A stretch of DNA of 64,000 bases from CAIWHR01 sp963724975. Lineage in GTDB: Bacteria; Pseudomonadota; Gammaproteobacteria; Burkholderiales; Casimicrobiaceae. The notes below the pieces were generated by a model, which worked only from the letters and a program-made list of their open reading frames with translations, was not told the origin of the DNA and did no database searches. The translations under genes were made by a program, and so were the position numbers. The stretch covers positions 372,001-436,000 of the forward strand of contig CAVRXB010000008.1 of the NCBI GenBank assembly GCA_963724975.1, given 5' to 3'. Shown one piece after another: positions 18,871 to 27,160 of this stretch (positions within the stretch are counted from its first letter, which is position 1; every line of letters begins with the position of its first letter).

Positions 18871-19049
18871 CTAGCGGCCTGCAACGGGGGAATCGATAGT
18901 GTCTGGCTGGCTCTTCGCGCCGATTGCTTTGTTGCCGTTGCTCGTAAGGGGGCTCGGCCATTGCTTCGCAACGGCGCCTCGCACTCGGCGCGAATAGCGG
19001 CGCCATACCACGTTCGTTCACTACCGATTCCCCCGTTACAGGCCACTAG
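18871..19049. mobile_element. 179-bp MITE-like palindromic element
   Basis: The ends form a 31-bp inverted repeat, 18871-18901 against 19019-19049, matching at 28 of 31 positions; both ends start with CTAG. Two inner pairs are nested in the same symmetry: TTCGCGCCGA (18914-18923) with TCGGCGCGAA (18985-18994), and GCCGTTGC (18934-18941) with GCAACGGC (18968-18975). The element has no coding capacity and sits between convergent genes, supplying the stop codon of the peroxidase gene at 19048-19046. It may also act as a bidirectional terminator. I see no second copy in this window. Confidence 0.7.
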
Positions 19050-20476
19050 AGCGTGCGCAGGAATGCGACCAGATCGGCCTTTTCATCGTCAGTGAGGCCG
19101 ATGCCGAAGCGGGTATTGTAGAAATCGACGACGGTGTCGAGATCGCTTGCCGATCCGTTGTGAAAATACGGCGCGCGCGCCGCGAGGGTGTGGAGGATCG
19201 GTCCTTTGAAACGACCGATGTCGTTCCACTTGCCGGTGATCATTGCACGCCCGGGATCGGTCGTCTGGACAACCAGCGCAGGATTCGCCCTGTTGCGCAG
19301 CGTATAGAGCGGCAAGTCAGGCGTTCGACGCGAGAGATCGGTCAAGCCGATGTCGAGCGGAGCCGGAACCGAGTGGTTGCCTGCGCTGGGTGTGTCGTGG
19401 CATGTCGTGCACGTCCCTTGCAACAGCGGCACGCTGAGGTCGTCGTTCAGCCCATTGACCCCGGTGATCTGGATCGGCTTGCCGTTAAAGAGTCTCTCGC
19501 CTCGCGCGACGGCGCGACGAGCCTCGGAACGGCTGCCGTCGGCGCCGCCGCGATCGAGCGTATCCCACACATCGTAGAGATTGAACACCGTCGGGTTGAA
19601 GAGGGCGCCGGTGCGATAATCGCCGGACACGACGTCGTTGATGCCGAAATAGAACTCCTGTTTGCTCAGGTATTCCGGTCCGCCGCGCGCGTGCCGTGCG
19701 TTGAGTTCGCCCGCGTCATGATCGAACACCTGCGCGCTGAAGAGCGTCGTCTCGAAGGCGACGATCGCCTCGCGTTGTTCGTCGGTCAGCGGCTGCGCTG
19801 CCTGCGCGTGGCCGGTAGTCGCGCTATTGGACTGATGCGCGAAATCGAAGTGGATCGTGGCGAAGCACTTGGTCGTGCCGAGAATGCAGTCCTTCGAAGT
19901 CGGATCGAGAAACGTTTCCCGTCCGTCCCACATGACCGTGCTCAGGAACTTGAGATTGGTGGAGGGCAGCGGCCGACGGAACAGCGACAGCTCGTTTGCA
20001 CTGGCGTAGCCATAGGGGTCATCGACCGCGATCAGGTCGAATTCGGCATTTTCCGGAATCCCGATGCCAACTCGAATGAGACCTTTGCCGAGCAGCATCG
20101 AATAGGCGCTGCGACGCGCGTCGACGGTCGAGACATCCGCATTCGGCGAGTTCGAGCCATCGTTGGTACGAAAGATCGGATCCATTCCGTCGGTCAGGTC
20201 GAATCGCGCCCGAACGTGTTCGGGAGTGACCGTCCAGCCATCACCCGGCTGATGGCAGGTTCCGCAACTGCGCCCGTTCGTGCCGAGGCTCTGGAAGAAC
20301 GGGCTGTCGAGGTCGACGGAGCCCGCCGTGCTGAACGTCGCAGCGAAGCCGCTCGGATTGTGGAAGGGGACCATGTTGGGGAGATGTCCCTGACGCTCCG
20401 CTTCGCCGGGAACGCTGACGATCAGCAAGGCGGCGAGCAGCTGTGGTGCATAACGACAAGCGTGCTTCGTGTTCAT
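19046..20476 (-). CDS. Di-heme cytochrome c peroxidase/MauG-family protein
   Basis: The ATG at 20476 follows AGGAG and begins MNTKHACRYAPQLLAALLIV, a signal sequence; the 476-residue product is exported. Two heme-binding motifs are visible, CGTCH (near residue 70) and CTTCH (near 355), with the typical late segments TPDLPLYTLRN and GPILHTLAARAPYFHNGSA and a C-terminal cytochrome c fold (DLDTVVDFYNTRFGIGLTDDEK). Members act in the periplasm as peroxidases or as protein-modifying oxidases. No MauG substrate gene is nearby. The last codons lie inside the 179-bp palindromic element. Confidence 0.88.
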   Translation of the reverse strand: MNTKHACRYAPQLLAALLIVSVPGEAERQGHLPNMVPFHNPSGFAATFSTAGSVDLDSPFFQSLGTNGRSCGTCHQPGDGWTVTPEHVRARFDLTDGMDPIFRTNDGSNSPNADVSTVDARRSAYSMLLGKGLIRVGIGIPENAEFDLIAVDDPYGYASANELSLFRRPLPSTNLKFLSTVMWDGRETFLDPTSKDCILGTTKCFATIHFDFAHQSNSATTGHAQAAQPLTDEQREAIVAFETTLFSAQVFDHDAGELNARHARGGPEYLSKQEFYFGINDVVSGDYRTGALFNPTVFNLYDVWDTLDRGGADGSRSEARRAVARGERLFNGKPIQITGVNGLNDDLSVPLLQGTCTTCHDTPSAGNHSVPAPLDIGLTDLSRRTPDLPLYTLRNRANPALVVQTTDPGRAMITGKWNDIGRFKGPILHTLAARAPYFHNGSASDLDTVVDFYNTRFGIGLTDDEKADLVAFLRTL

Positions 20477-20502
20477 GGTCCGTTCTCCTGGCTCGAGTGG
20501 AA

Positions 20503-20802
20503 CTAGGTTTCCTTCGTCTCCCAAGTGTCAGTGGCGGGACTTACGTCCTCGTTCGGTCGATGCAGGCGCTCGATTCTCGCGATCAACTCCCCGGACAAGG
20601 GGATTGCCGCTTCGCGAACCATGCGCCGGCGCGCGTGGTAGGCCGCGTGCGCGCCGCAGTTGAAACGGAACCACGTCTTCGCCTCGACTAGCTCGCCTTG
20701 GCCATCGATGAAGTCGGCGACCCACAAGGTGTCGTTGCGCAAGTAGATTGCAACTTCGCGCCGCTCCGACTGGCGCAAAAGCTGTCCTTGTATGAGATGC
20801 AT
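20503..20802 (-). CDS. Small conserved hypothetical protein, 99 residues
   Basis: A compact protein (QLLRQSERREVAIYLRNDTL, then LWVADFIDGQGELVEAKTWF and FNCGAHAAYHARRRM) ending in an acidic tail. It has no signal peptide or membrane span. It lies directly upstream of the di-heme peroxidase with 26 bases between them, on the same strand, so they may be cotranscribed. The ribosome binding site is weak. I recognise the sequence style as one seen in other betaproteobacteria but cannot name a function. Codon use looks like the neighbours. Confidence 0.6.
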   Translation of the reverse strand: MHLIQGQLLRQSERREVAIYLRNDTLWVADFIDGQGELVEAKTWFRFNCGAHAAYHARRRMVREAAIPLSGELIARIERLHRPNEDVSPATDTWETKET

Positions 20803-21009
20803 GGCTGCGGTCGTTATGGACGACGGTGCGAATCTTCGATTGCCGTTGCGACCAAGTCTTGAAAAAACTCTTAAAAAACCATTAAATTCCGGAATCGATC
20901 GTGGACTGGTCGGGGCGGGAGTAGCCGTTGCGCATAGCGGATCGGCGCTTCGCAGTGTGGTTCAATGGAAACACGCCGCCCGGGCGATTGCGGCGCTTGG
21001 AGGGCGGCA

Positions 21010-21837
21010 ATGCGCGCGATCACGCTGGTCGATGCACTGAAGCGGATGCTCAAGGGCAAAGGCATCACCTATGCGGTGGTTGCCGAGGCGCTCGAGTTGA
21101 GCGAGGCGAGCGTCAAGCGGATGTTCTCGCGTCGCGATTTCACATTGCAACGCCTGGAAGACATCTGCCGCGTGACAAGCATCGATTTCGCCGAGCTCGC
21201 CCAAGAAGCAGCTGCCGAAGGCGAGGGGGCGACGCACCTCACCGCGGAGCAGGAGCGGGAAATCGTTTCCGATCCGACGCTGATGCTGATCGCGCTATGC
21301 GCCGTCGGCAACTGGACGTTCCAGCAGATCGTCGAGACCTACGATATCCCTGAGGCCGAATGCCTTCGCTGCCTCGCCCGCCTCGACAGGCACCGAATTA
21401 TCGAGCTCGGGCCGGGCAATCGGATCCGCTCGCTCATCGATCGCACGTTCTCCTGGCTTCCGGGCGGTCCGATCCAGCGCTATTTCCGCGCCAGCGTGGA
21501 ATCCGAATTCCTGTCGAGCAAGTTCGATCGGCCCGGTGAGCTGTTCCTCTACATCAACGGCATGCTGTCGCGGCACAGCACCGCCGAAGTGACCGCGCGT
21601 ATGCGACGCGTCGCGCATGAATTCGCGGATCTGCACGCGGCCGACCGCGCATTGCCATTGTCCGAACGTCATGGTGCCAGCATGCTGCTCGCGATCCGCC
21701 CGTGGAAACCCCGTGCGTTTCGCGCGTTGCGACGCAAGGATCGCGAACCGGTTCCCGCCGGTCGCTTGCTCAACCCGATGCTGGATCGCGAATCGCCGAA
21801 GGACTCGGGCCCCACGCGCAAGCCCCGCGCGCGGTAG
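21010..21837 (+). CDS. XRE-type helix-turn-helix transcriptional regulator
   Basis: I chose the ATG at 21010, seven bases after GGAGG; an in-frame ATG at 20965 lacks a ribosome binding site. The 275-residue protein starts with a helix-turn-helix (LVDALKRMLKGKGITYAVVAEALELSEASVKRMFS). The rest, about 200 residues, includes a second winged-helix-like stretch (FQQIVETYDIPEAECLRCLARLDRHRIIELGPGNRIRSL region) and a basic C-terminus. Proteins of this build are cytoplasmic DNA-binding regulators of unknown target. It is transcribed away from the peroxidase gene and may regulate it or the following lipoprotein. Confidence 0.8.
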   Translation: MRAITLVDALKRMLKGKGITYAVVAEALELSEASVKRMFSRRDFTLQRLEDICRVTSIDFAELAQEAAAEGEGATHLTAEQEREIVSDPTLMLIALCAVGNWTFQQIVETYDIPEAECLRCLARLDRHRIIELGPGNRIRSLIDRTFSWLPGGPIQRYFRASVESEFLSSKFDRPGELFLYINGMLSRHSTAEVTARMRRVAHEFADLHAADRALPLSERHGASMLLAIRPWKPRAFRALRRKDREPVPAGRLLNPMLDRESPKDSGPTRKPRAR

Positions 21838-21957
21838 CGGCTTTTGCCACCGGGGGTATCGCCGGGCGCGACTTTCGCAATGCCACTGTACGCTCGGCCC
21901 AGGACCGCGCATCGTGGTCTGGCGGGCATGTGCCCGCTCTCTAACACAAGGAATCAC

Positions 21958-22440
21958 ATGCTGAGCGTCTCGAAGCGACTCGCCGCGGCTGCTGCTGTCC
22001 CGGCGCTGGCACTGACAGGATGCTATGTTGTTCCCATTGCCCCGGACGGCACGCCCGTCTATCCCTATGCGCACACGCCGCCGCCGTATACCGTGGTCCC
22101 TTATCCGCCACCGCCGGTTGTCGCCCGATCGCCGATGCCGGCGACCCTGAATGCGAGACTCTATCCTGTCAACGACCTCGCCACGCAAACGGGCGTGATT
22201 AGCGGAACCGTCACCAACATGATGACGGGCAAGGGAAGGTTCCAACTCGATTACAAGGGCGAGCTCCTTACCGGTGAAGCAACGCGCGTCTCCGGTGATG
22301 AACGCCGCGGAATAGCCAATGCGTATGGCGAGCGCGGAACGTACATGAGCTGCGAATACCGGATGAACACGCCATACCAGGGTGCGGGTGAGTGCACGTT
22401 GTCGAACGGCGCGAAATACGAGGTGCATCTCGGTAGCTGA
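21958..22440 (+). CDS. Hypothetical lipoprotein
   Basis: A 160-residue protein starting after ACAAGGAATCAC. The N-terminus is a lipoprotein signal with lipobox LTGC (Cys21), so it is likely anchored in the outer membrane or inner leaflet of the envelope. A Pro/Tyr-rich spacer (PYAHTPPPYTVVPYPPPP) follows, then a small globular part (GVISGTVTNMMTGKGRFQLD, GERGTYMSCEYRMN, GECTLSNGAKYEVHL) with two Cys that could pair. The beta-rich C-terminal domain resembles other small envelope lipoproteins, but I cannot assign a role. A strong terminator follows. Confidence 0.75.
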   Translation: MLSVSKRLAAAAAVPALALTGCYVVPIAPDGTPVYPYAHTPPPYTVVPYPPPPVVARSPMPATLNARLYPVNDLATQTGVISGTVTNMMTGKGRFQLDYKGELLTGEATRVSGDERRGIANAYGERGTYMSCEYRMNTPYQGAGECTLSNGAKYEVHLGS

Positions 22441-22477
22441 CGCGCAATCTGACAAGTCGTGAAATTTGCACCCTTTC

Positions 22478-22503
22478 AAGCCGGCCGAGCGCCGGCTTTT
22501 TTT
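22478..22503 (+). terminator. Rho-independent terminator after the lipoprotein gene
   Basis: AAGCCGGC, a five-base loop CGAGC, then GCCGGCTT and seven T residues. This is the clearest terminator in the window and lies 38 bases after the lipoprotein stop. Confidence 0.88.
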
Positions 22504-22921
22504 ATCCGCCCAACGGTCGGTGCCCGCGGTTTTTTTACCTTTCTTCCTCCGCTTTGAAGAAATGTCCTACGCGCTAAATACCATAACCTATTGTTTTTGC
22601 ACGAGCTGTGGGGTGACACGTTGGTTGCGGCAATCGTCGGTAGTGCCGCGCTCAAAACGATCCGATGGGCCGGCCACGCGTCGTTGGTGGGCCATGCCAC
22701 CAACGTCAGCCGAGCCCTCGCTGCCAAACGTCGCGGTTAGCGGCGGCGAGGATCGGCTTGCGCTCGGAGGCGTGCTCGACGTCCGCACGCTTGCCTCGGC
22801 AACCGAGTCGCGCCGCTGCTATCGAAACGGCCCAAGGAAGAACCGGCGTCGGAAAGATTCCCTGTCACGGCGAGATGATGTCGGGCGGATTCTGCGGCGT
22901 GCGCATTCGCGCCGCCCCGTC
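22504..22921. other. Intergenic stretch without a recognised gene
   Basis: About 420 bases between the terminator and the end of the ETF-ubiquinone oxidoreductase gene. The first 100 bases are AT-richer than the surroundings. Open frames here are short, lack ribosome binding sites and show no family resemblance. I see no repeat or RNA structure that I can support. Confidence 0.5.
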
Positions 22922-24566
22922 TTACATGCCCGAGTAGTTGGGCCCGCCGCCGCCCTCGGGCGCGACCCACACGATATTTTGCAAGGGGTCCTTGATGTCG
23001 CAGGTTTTGCAATGCACGCAGTTGGGAGCGTTGATCTGCAGACGCTTCGTCCCGTCGTTCGCGTCGACGAATTCATAGACGCCGGCCGGGCAATAGCGCG
23101 CTTCGGGCCCGGCGTACCGTGCAAGGTTGACGGCTACCGGAATCGACGGGTCCTTCAGGGTGAGATGTGACGGCTGATTCTCTTCGTGATTGGTGTTGGA
23201 CAGAAAAACCGACGACAGCTTGTCGAAGGTGAGCGTGTTGTCCGGCTTCGGATAATCGATCGGTACGCATTCGGCTGCCGGCTTCAGTGTTTCGTGGTCG
23301 GCGTGCTGGCGATGCAGTGTCCACGGAGCTTTGCCGCGCAGCACGATCTGGTCGATGCCGAAAAGCAGCGCCCCACTGATCAGACCGCGATCGAGATACG
23401 GCTTGAAATTGCGCGCCCGGTGGAGCTCATCATGAAGCCAAGACGCTTCGAATGCGACGGGATAGGCAACGAGCTCGTCGCGCGTGCGGCCGCTTGCCAG
23501 CGCATCGAACACCGCGTCAGCGGCCATCGCCCCGGATTTGATGGCCGCGTGCGATCCCTTGATTCGCGGCGCATTGAGGAAGCCCGCATCGCAGCCGATC
23601 AGGGCGCCGCCCGGAAACACGAGCTTCGGCAGCGACTGAAGTCCGCTTGCGTTGATCGCGCGCGCGCCATACGAGACCCGCTTGCCGCCCTCGAGGAACG
23701 TGCGTATTGCGGGATGCGTCTTATAACGCTGGAATTCGAGGAACGGCTCGAGATAGGGATTCGTGTACCCGAGACCAACGACCAGACCGATCGAAACCAG
23801 ACGATGCTCGGCGTGATACATGAAACCGCCACCGTATGTCGAATTGTCGAGCGGCCACCCGGCGCTGTGCAGCACCAGCCCGGGCACATGCTGCGCCGGA
23901 TCGATTTCCCATAGTTCCTTGACGCCGATCCCCCAAGTCTGCGGATCTCGGCCAGCATCGAGCTTGAACTTCGCGATGACGGCTTTGCCGAGATGGCCGC
24001 GCGCGCCTTCCGCGAATAAAGTGTACTTGCCGATGAGCTCGACACCGGGTTGGAAATTGGCGGTCGGCTGCCCATCCTTGCCGACGCCCACGTTGCCCGT
24101 CGCGACGCCGCGCACGGCGCCGAGCCTCGTCGTAGAGCACTTCCGCGCCGGCGAAGCCGGCGAATATCTCGACGCCGAGGGCCTCCGCCTGCTGGCCGAG
24201 CCAGCGCACGACGTTGCCGAGGCTGACGATGTAGCAACCCTCGTTGACGAAGCATTGCGGGAGCAGTGCATGCGGGATGGCGATTGCCTTGGCTTTCGTA
24301 AGCAGCCAGAAGCGGTCCTCGCTGACCGGCGTGTCGAGCGGCGCGCCTTTCTCCTTCCAGTCTGGCAGAAGCTCCGTCAGCGCCCGCGGGTCCATTACCG
24401 CACCGGAAAGAATGTGTGCGCCGAGCTCGGAGCCTTTTTCCAGCACGACGACGCTCACGTCCTTGCCGGCTTCGGTTGCGCGCTGTTTCAAGCGGATTGC
24501 GGCCGCGAGACCGGCGGGTCCCCCGCCGACGATCACGACGTCGTATTCCATTCGTTCGCGTTCCAT
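22922..24566 (-). pseudogene. Electron transfer flavoprotein-ubiquinone oxidoreductase, frameshifted by one base
   Basis: ETF-QO begins MERERMEYDVVIVGGGPAGLA, the FAD-binding loop, and runs through GSELGAHILSGAVMDPRALTELLPDW to EVLYDEA near 24125, where the frame is lost. The other frame continues GAVRGVATGNVGVGKDG and goes on to the ubiquinone-binding region and the 4Fe-4S cluster end (CPAGVYEF, CVHCKTCDIKDPLQNI). Deleting one base near 24121 gives 547 residues, the normal length. The enzyme is a membrane-associated flavoprotein that passes electrons from ETF to ubiquinone. Like etfA it is perfect apart from one base, so sequence error is plausible. Confidence 0.92.
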
Positions 24567-24609
24567 GCCGAAGTCCCAGGCGTCGGATGTCGTCGACGGA
24601 ATGCAATTG

Positions 24610-24615
24610 TATAAT
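24610..24615 (+). promoter_or_regulatory. Candidate -10 element for the thioesterase/ligase genes
   Basis: A TATAAT in the 85-base gap between the divergent ETF-QO and thioesterase genes, 37 bases before the TTG start. No clear -35 is present. Confidence 0.35.
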
Positions 24616-24651
24616 TCTTTACGTCACTGCCGCGGATGCCATGGAGAAGCG

Positions 24652-25080
24652 TTGACCCACAAGCCCAGATTGCTTGTACACACGTCGTTCCAGAATATCC
24701 GCTGGGGTGACATGGACGCTCTTGGCCACGTCAACAATATCGTTTACTTCCAATACATGGAGCAGGCGCGCATCGAGTGGGCGCACGCGCTAGACCGGGA
24801 GCGAGGCGCGCACGACGGCACCGGGCACGTCATTGTCAACGCAAACTGCACGTTCATGGCGCCGCTCGTTTATCCGGGCGACCTCGAAGTGCGGATGTAT
24901 CTTGGTGACCCAGGGCGCACGAGTGTAGGCAGTTTCTACGAGATCTGGCACGACGGCCGAAAATTCGCCGAGGGTGCGGCCAAGATCGTCTGGATAGATC
25001 TCGCAAGCGGACGATCGGTGCCGCTGCCGGATAGAATCACGACGCGGCTGCGCGCGCTGGGAGCAGGTGTCGCCAGCTGA
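24652..25080 (+). CDS. Acyl-CoA thioesterase, hot-dog fold (4HBT family)
   Basis: I propose the TTG at 24652, five bases after GGAG; the only later in-frame ATG would remove the first strand. The 142-residue product has the signature NIRWGDMDALGHVNNIVYFQYMEQ, in which the Asp of GDMDALGHVNN is the catalytic residue of 4-hydroxybenzoyl-CoA thioesterase-like enzymes. It hydrolyses acyl-CoA thioesters in the cytoplasm; the chain type is unknown. Acetoacetate-CoA ligase follows 35 bases downstream and ETF-QO lies divergently upstream, so a role in acyl-CoA turnover fits. Confidence 0.85.
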   Translation: MTHKPRLLVHTSFQNIRWGDMDALGHVNNIVYFQYMEQARIEWAHALDRERGAHDGTGHVIVNANCTFMAPLVYPGDLEVRMYLGDPGRTSVGSFYEIWHDGRKFAEGAAKIVWIDLASGRSVPLPDRITTRLRALGAGVAS

Positions 25081-25115
25081 TTGCATCAGGCGGCACCGTA
25101 GGTTCAATCACCCCG

Positions 25116-27113
25116 ATGACGACGAACGTTCCCCTTTGGCAGCCGACGCAGGAGCGCATTGCGCGCGCGAATATCACGGACTTCGCGTCCCGCATCGCGC
25201 GCGAAACTGGTCGGACATTCCCCGATTACAAGACGCTCTGGCGTTGGTCGAACGACGAGCGCGAGGCCTTCTGGCGCGCGCTCTGGGATTGCGCCGGCAT
25301 CGTCGGCGAACGCGGCGAACGCACGCTGGTCGATGGGCACAGGATGCCGGGCGCGCGATGGTTTCCGGACGCGCGCTTGAACTTCGCCGAGAATCTGCTC
25401 GCTGCGCGCGGGGGCGACGCCGCCGCGGATGCCCTTGTGTTTCGTGGCGAGGATCGCGATCGTCGGCACGTCACGTACGGCGAGCTGACGGCAATGACGT
25501 CGCGCATGGCCGCCGCGCTGCAGGCATCGGAGATCACGGCCGGCGACCGCGTCGCGGCCTACATCCCGAACCTTCCCGAGACGATTGTCGCGATGCTTGG
25601 CGTCACATCGTTCGGAGCGGTATGGTCGTCGTGCTCGCCGGATTTCGGTGTGCGCGGCGTTCTCGACCGCTTCGGCCAGATCGAGCCCCGCGTCCTCGTG
25701 ACCGTCGACGGCTACTGGTACAACGGCAAGGCGTTGCCGATAGTCGACAAGGTCGCCGAGATCGTTGCCGGGCTGCCGACTGTCGAGCGGGTTATCGTCG
25801 TCCCGTACCTCGAACGCTCGGGCGGCCCCCTGGCAAGACTTTCCGGTATTCGCGGCGCGATCCGCTGGGACGATTACCTGGCGCCGCACGCGGCGGGCAC
25901 CATCGCGTTTGCCAAGCTCCCGTTCGACCATCCGGTGTACATCCTCTATTCGTCGGGCACGACCGGCGTTCCGAAGTGCATCGTGCATGGCGCGGGCGGA
26001 ACCTTGCTGCAGCACGTCAAGGAGCATCTGCTGCACGGCGATCTTAAACGTGGAGACCGCCTGTTCTACTTCACGACCTGCGGCTGGATGATGTGGAACT
26101 GGCTCGCGTCGGGGCTTGCCGCGCGCGCAGCACTCTTGCTGTTCGACGGCGCGCCGTTCATCGACCGCGGCCGCGTGTTGTGGGATTTCGCCGAAGAAGA
26201 ACGAATGACGCACTTCGGCACGTCGGCGAAGTACATCGATGCTGCTCACAAGCTCGGCGTGGTGCCGCGCAAGGATTTCGAGCTCACGCATCTGCGGACG
26301 ATGTTTTCCACCGGGAGCCCGCTCGCGCCCGAGAGCTTCGACTACGTCTACCAGTGCGTCAAAGACGACCTGTGCCTGTCGTCGATCTCGGGTGGTACGG
26401 ACATCGTGTCGTGCTTTGCGCTCGGCAATCCGACGCTTCCCGTCTGGCGAGGCGAGCTGCAGTGCCGGGGCCTGGGGCTTGCGGTCGAGGTCTTCGACGA
26501 TGATGGCAAGCCGATCCCTCCCGGGACCGGCATGCGCGGCGAGCTTGTCTGCACCGCGCCGTTTCCTTCGATGCCCGTCGGTTTCTGGAATGACCCCGAT
26601 GGCGCGAAATACCGTGCCGCGTACTTTGAGCGCTTCCCCGGTGTCTGGTGCCATGGCGATTACGTCGAATTGACCGAACACGACGGCCTCGTCATCCATG
26701 GCCGCTCCGACGCAACGTTGAATCCGGGAGGTGTCCGGATCGGCACCGCGGAAATCTATCGTCAGGTCGAACAGCTGCCCGAGGTTGTCGAAAGCCTCGT
26801 AATCGGCCAGGACTGGCCCCCCGGCGAGGTGGGCGACGTGCGCGTCGTGCTGTTCGTGAAGTTGAAGGACGGGCTCGCGCTCGACGATGCATTGATCGAG
26901 CGGATCCGAGCGCACGTGCGCGCCAACACGACGCCCCGCCACGTGCCGGCCCGCGTTGTGCAGGTAACCGACATTCCGCGCACGAAAAGCAACAAGATCG
27001 TCGAGCTTGCGGTGCGCGACGTCGTGCACGGATTGCCCGTGAAGAACATCGAGGCGCTCGCCAACCCCGAGGCGCTCGAGCAATTCCGCGATCGTCCCGA
27101 GCTTCGCGGCTGA
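25116..27113 (+). CDS. Acetoacetate-CoA ligase
   Basis: A 665-residue member of the acyl-CoA synthetase superfamily, the size of AacS rather than the shorter fatty acyl ligases. The AMP-binding motif is YSSGTTGVPKCIVHG (about residues 278-292). TTCGWMMWNW and GRSDATLNPGGVRIGTAEIYRQVE follow, and the C-terminal catalytic Lys lies in IPRTKSNKIVELAV. It activates acetoacetate to acetoacetyl-CoA with ATP, allowing use of ketone bodies or of polyhydroxybutyrate breakdown products. It starts 35 bases after the thioesterase and is probably cotranscribed with it. Confidence 0.93.
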   Translation: MTTNVPLWQPTQERIARANITDFASRIARETGRTFPDYKTLWRWSNDEREAFWRALWDCAGIVGERGERTLVDGHRMPGARWFPDARLNFAENLLAARGGDAAADALVFRGEDRDRRHVTYGELTAMTSRMAAALQASEITAGDRVAAYIPNLPETIVAMLGVTSFGAVWSSCSPDFGVRGVLDRFGQIEPRVLVTVDGYWYNGKALPIVDKVAEIVAGLPTVERVIVVPYLERSGGPLARLSGIRGAIRWDDYLAPHAAGTIAFAKLPFDHPVYILYSSGTTGVPKCIVHGAGGTLLQHVKEHLLHGDLKRGDRLFYFTTCGWMMWNWLASGLAARAALLLFDGAPFIDRGRVLWDFAEEERMTHFGTSAKYIDAAHKLGVVPRKDFELTHLRTMFSTGSPLAPESFDYVYQCVKDDLCLSSISGGTDIVSCFALGNPTLPVWRGELQCRGLGLAVEVFDDDGKPIPPGTGMRGELVCTAPFPSMPVGFWNDPDGAKYRAAYFERFPGVWCHGDYVELTEHDGLVIHGRSDATLNPGGVRIGTAEIYRQVEQLPEVVESLVIGQDWPPGEVGDVRVVLFVKLKDGLALDDALIERIRAHVRANTTPRHVPARVVQVTDIPRTKSNKIVELAVRDVVHGLPVKNIEALANPEALEQFRDRPELRG

Positions 27114-27160
27114 CCGCGTCCAGCGACCGTAACGATCACCGATCGCGACCACCGGCTGCC

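Noticed and set aside
25104..27152. A 682-codon minus-strand open frame opposite acetoacetate-CoA ligase
   Set aside because: Antisense shadow of a conserved gene; no ribosome binding site and no recognisable domain.
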